64,000 nucleotides of DNA from Macrobrachium rosenbergii (Eukaryota; Arthropoda; Malacostraca; Decapoda; Palaemonidae): assembly GCF_040412425.1 (NCBI RefSeq), contig NC_089744.1, forward strand, positions 33,211,243-33,275,242, in the 5' to 3' direction. The translations under genes were made by a program, and so were the position numbers. Shown piece after piece: positions 60,692-64,000 of the stretch (position 1 is its first letter; each line of letters begins with the position of its first letter). The notes beneath the pieces are model-generated. The model ran no database searches, had not been told where the DNA came from, and saw only the letters and a program-made list of their open reading frames with translations.

Positions 60692-61100
60692 TTTAGTTTT
60701 CTGAAAGGAAAACTATTGTGCCGGCTTTGTCTGTCCGTCCGCACGTTTTTCTGTTCGCACTTTTTTCTGTTCGCCCTCGGATCTTAAAAACTACTGAGGC
60801 TAGAGGGCTGCAATTTGGTATGTTGATCATCCACCCTCCAATCATCAAATATACCAAATTGCAGACCTGTAGCCTCAGTAGCTTTTATTTTACTTAAGGT
60901 TAAAGTTAGCCATAATCGTGCTTCTTGCAACGCAACAACACAGGCCACCACGGCCGGCTGAGAGTTTCATGGGCAGCGACTCATACGGCATTATACCGAG
61001 ACCACCTGAAGATAGGTCTATTTTCGGTGGACTTGATTATTCGCTGTACAGAAAACTCGATTGCGCCGAAGAAACTTCGGCGCATTTTTCTTGTTCTATA
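60692..61100 (+). repeat. ~420-bp dispersed repeat, copy 2
   Basis: Starts GGAAAACTATTGTGCCGGC and ends ACTCGATTGCGCCGAAGAAA with CTTCGGCGCA. It contains the inverted pair CTACTGAGGCTAGAGGGCTG and CAGACCTGTAGCCTCAGTAG. Opposite orientation to 42,105-42,525. Confidence 0.75.
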
Positions 61101-61422
61101 TGATAACGGAACTGCTATATCGGTCTCTTTGGGGATTTTCATGATCTAGAACGGGTCTCTGTTAATATATCCCAAACGGAGAAGTAAGTCTCCGAGCTAA
61201 AATTATATGCAAATCACATGATATGGGTGAGACTCTTTCAAACCATGTAAATATGAAATATTCCTAAAATTTTATGCTGCATTATGTTTGGCCCCGGACT
61301 GCTTATGCTATTTAGACGTACTACCAAATGGAAGCAAAGATATTAGGAAAGTCATCTTAACTTTATGGAAATGATACATTTTTCACACTGGGTTCACATA
61401 AAAAATAAAAATTATATTTTGC

Positions 61423-61465
61423 GCTCACTTCGAATATTGATTGCTAATCAATATTCGAAGTGAGC
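61423..61465. repeat. perfect 20-bp inverted repeat with 3-nt loop
   Basis: GCTCACTTCGAATATTGATT, then GCT, then its exact reverse complement. No obvious protein or terminator context. Confidence 0.9.
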
Positions 61466-61879
61466 ATGTTGGTTACGAAATGTGCTAAAATGAAAAAGCG
61501 AATAATTCATCAAAATCCCAGGATTGCTCTAAAAAAATTCACTAGACAATAAATTTCATGGTTCTTCTTTCCTTTATTTTGGCTCAAATTCCCTCGGATT
61601 AACTGTCTTCTCTATGTGCACCATTTCTGACACTGCTCTGTCTAGTTGGTTGGAGGAATGTGAGTACCCCTTCCAAACAGACAGCCACGTCCGTACTGTT
61701 AAATAGCTACGTCATATACTGTATTTATTTTCGGAGGTTTAGGATCCCAAGATTGTTCACCTTGATGACCTCTTCTTGCCCTTCACTGCCAGGTTTTGGA
61801 ATTCTCTCCCGCCTTATGGATTTCCTGAATTATTTATTCATCGTCCTTGAGAAGATAAGGTAGAGCTGTGAATCCTTTA

Positions 61880-62184
61880 GAATGGAATGGAACATAGAGT
61901 TTAGGGCAAAGACCAAGCACTTGGACCTATGAGGTCATTCAGCGCTGGAAGGAAAATTGAGTAGGTAGGTTTGAAAGGATCCAGGTGGAAAACCTCGCAG
62001 ATGCACTAGGAAACAGTTGTTAGGAGAGGGTGGATAGCAAGATGGAAGAAAGAGAATATGAACGGAGGCACAGTAAAAAGATTGAAAGGGGTTGCAGCTA
62101 GGGACCGAAGGGACGCTGCAAAGAACCTTTAGTAATATCTTTAGTGCACCCCGTGAGGTGCACTGACGGCAGTAACTCCCTACT
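61880..62184 (-). repeat. SINE-like repeat copy 7
   Basis: Complete copy with ATTCC tail (GAATGGAATGGAAC on the + strand at the left) and head GTGCACTGACGGCAGTAACT at the right. Confidence 0.8.
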
Positions 62185-62579
62185 TCTATTTTTTAACCTC
62201 ATTTTCCTTTTAGAATCGAGAATTCCCTTCCTTTCGGCCTCTGTTGGAATTAGGAACCAAACGAATCTCACAGCAGGTTGAGCTGACTATACTTGACGCA
62301 TAAAAAAAGATATGTCAGAAGTATAAGTCTTATAGTAAGTCAAACGGACGATCCGTTTTAAGCGAGATTTTCAAAGCTTGTTTTTTTACATTAGGATTTG
62401 GTTGCTTGTGATTATGCCGGAGAGAGTTGTCTAATGGATCGTTTCGCTGTGATGTGAGCTATGTGGCGACGCTCGCTGTTCTGTTCGTAATAACTTGCCT
62501 TCGCTTGTGTCTATCTCTCTTTGCCTTTGTTTCAGTTTTCGCTCTTGCGACATCAGTTTGTATTATCAAATCTCTATGT

Positions 62580-62582
<3 letters not shown>

Positions 62583-62645
<63 letters not shown>
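62583..62645. repeat. (CT)n microsatellite
   Basis: 63 bp of CT. Confidence 0.95.
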
Positions 62646-62648
<3 letters not shown>

Positions 62649-63489
62649 ATTTTCCAATTACTCGAGCGACTGCGTTGCTTCGAAACAGTTTAATTGCACC
62701 TCTGACCGAAATCAGTGCGTAACGTAGCAGCTTTGTCATGCTTCAAGTGGTATTCAAGCCAATGCCATTATGTACTCCGACTGGATGAGGGAGGTCAAAT
62801 ATAACGGGATGAAAATAGTTGGCTTGATATGGCGCTGATTATGGAATGGTGGGAATTTCAACATGGCAGGACTCATTAGGGAGGAGAGGAATTACAAAAG
62901 GGGAGGTTTATAAGTAATGGGAGATATATGGAAGGATTTTTTCTTCCAAGCGTGTACGTAGTAATTTGCTTTAGCAAGTGTATTCTTTTACATTTTATCT
63001 TTTAAAATTGTCTTTTAACACTTGTTCTTTATTGTGCATTGCATTTTTCAACTTTGCTACCTGATGTCAGCAAAGACAATTTTTTTCCGAGAAGTAAGTC
63101 CCACAAAGATATATTTTAGATCACTATTCGGAGGCGAATGGGAAAAAATACTCCTGGAGAACATGTATTTTTAAATGATGTGTTCTTATATTGAAATTTT
63201 AACATTTACCATAAATAGAAAATTTTAGCTCGAAACGTCACGATGAATCATGAAGGCAGTTCCCTTAGAAAACAGAATCAGTCCATGGCCACCAAAAGGA
63301 AACTGGCACGAAAAGCCAGTACTATTGAACATCGCAGCCAATTTCGGGGAAACCGTTTCAGTGATGGAAAATGGAGAAATTTAATTTGTTTAATCTGATA
63401 AAGAAAACATTAGGAGTCAGGTAGAAGGACAGACTGAGAAATGACACCGTAAAGGAAAATACGGAGGTTAATTATGTAGATGAGATATG

Positions 63490-63733
63490 ATGAAGGGGGA
63501 ATGGAGATGGCATGGACAGGTCCTACCGCCGGCTACCGGGGAGAATAGTACGTGAAAGTGTTAACTGGAGTCCTCTGAGCAACAGAAGAGCTGGAAGACC
63601 CAGGCCTACTGAGACGAAGTCGAAACAATGGAGGGCTAGAGATGAGTGGAAATTTGTGAAAGATAAGCACAGGAGATTTCACATAGTTCAAGATGTTTTT
63701 GTGGTGATGATGAATGATTTTGATGTTGGATGA
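63490..63733 (+). pseudogene. possible LINE C-terminal remnant
   Basis: The frame at 63,512-63,733 contains RIVRESVNWSPLSNRRAGRP and RPTETKSKQW, preceded in another frame by GEWRWHGQVLPP. The layout W..HVLRR, then R(I/L).R...W.P.G.R..GRP..T, is common near the C-terminus of some LINE reverse transcriptases. Only this piece is present. Similarity is judged by eye. Confidence 0.45.
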
Positions 63734-63938
63734 AGAGAGTTTTATCTGACTTAATCAAAAACTGAAAGAAATTACCCGAGATGCAATGGCAGACAGTGAC
63801 GTCCTTGATTATCCCAAGTGATTTCGTCGAACATGCATTGATGACAGAAATTTATTGCATTTTCAGTCCGAAAGATACTGAGCTATAATGTTTTTTTCGA
63901 AAGTAAATATAAGAAAACTTAATCAATATTAAGAATAT

Positions 63939-63944
63939 ATATAC

Positions 63945-64000
<56 letters not shown>
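63939..64000. repeat. (TA)n array running off the window
   Basis: At least 60 bp of TA reaching the window end. Confidence 0.9.

Overview
The window looks like a piece of a eukaryotic, probably decapod crustacean, genome. No operons, rRNA, tRNA or CRISPR arrays are visible. The evidence for a decapod is indirect: DIRS-type tyrosine-recombinase retrotransposons, a Ty3/Gypsy element with an arthropod-like Gag-Pol, piggyBac remnants, an interspersed ~300-bp SINE-like family and very long (TA)n, (CT)n and (GT)n arrays. I recognise several of the dispersed repeats as typical of shrimp-like genomes, but no species can be named from the sequence alone.

Layout. Positions 1-28,175 are a graveyard of nested transposable elements. 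From left to right they are: a zinc-knuckle gag remnant split by a 190-bp TA-flanked MITE; a DIRS fragment on the + strand (recombinase end, then gag start); a TTAA-flanked element; a MITE; an internally deleted piggyBac copy; an old DIRS copy (A, 8,472-14,385) carrying a LINE 3' end and a second, larger TTAA element; a nearly full-length DIRS copy (B, 14,680-22,044) with inverted terminal repeats and internal complementary region; and a partial DIRS copy (C, to 26,826) split by a Gypsy element (22,229-26,255) with two LTRs and a 4-bp target duplication. Copy C in turn abuts the interrupted endonuclease of a LINE (26,827-28,175). Every transposon reading frame I examined is broken.

Positions ~30,675-59,470 hold what I believe is the only host gene in the window, on the minus strand. 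Six coding exons (59,320-59,410; 35,202-35,334; 34,098-34,243; 32,193-32,316; 31,774-31,932; 31,007-31,394) have GT-AG borders, compatible phases, and sum to exactly 1,041 nt (346 residues plus stop). The predicted product has a signal peptide, a 12-cysteine ectodomain, a Ser/Thr/Pro/Asn-rich stalk and a hydrophobic C-terminal tail suggestive of GPI anchoring. Intron 1 is about 24 kb and holds most of the window's (TA)n arrays, plus SINE-like copies, a hAT-type MITE with a perfect 8-bp target duplication, LINE debris and several large palindromes. From 59,470 to 64,000, upstream of the gene, there are more SINE copies, a ~420-bp repeat and a LINE C-terminal remnant.

I did not find a convincing new molecular system. 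The most informative observations are the reconstructed split gene, the intact DIRS replication-type end structure, the chain of nested insertions with visible target duplications, the SINE/LINE shared 3' tail, and the TTAA elements with an internal ~380-bp tandem repeat.
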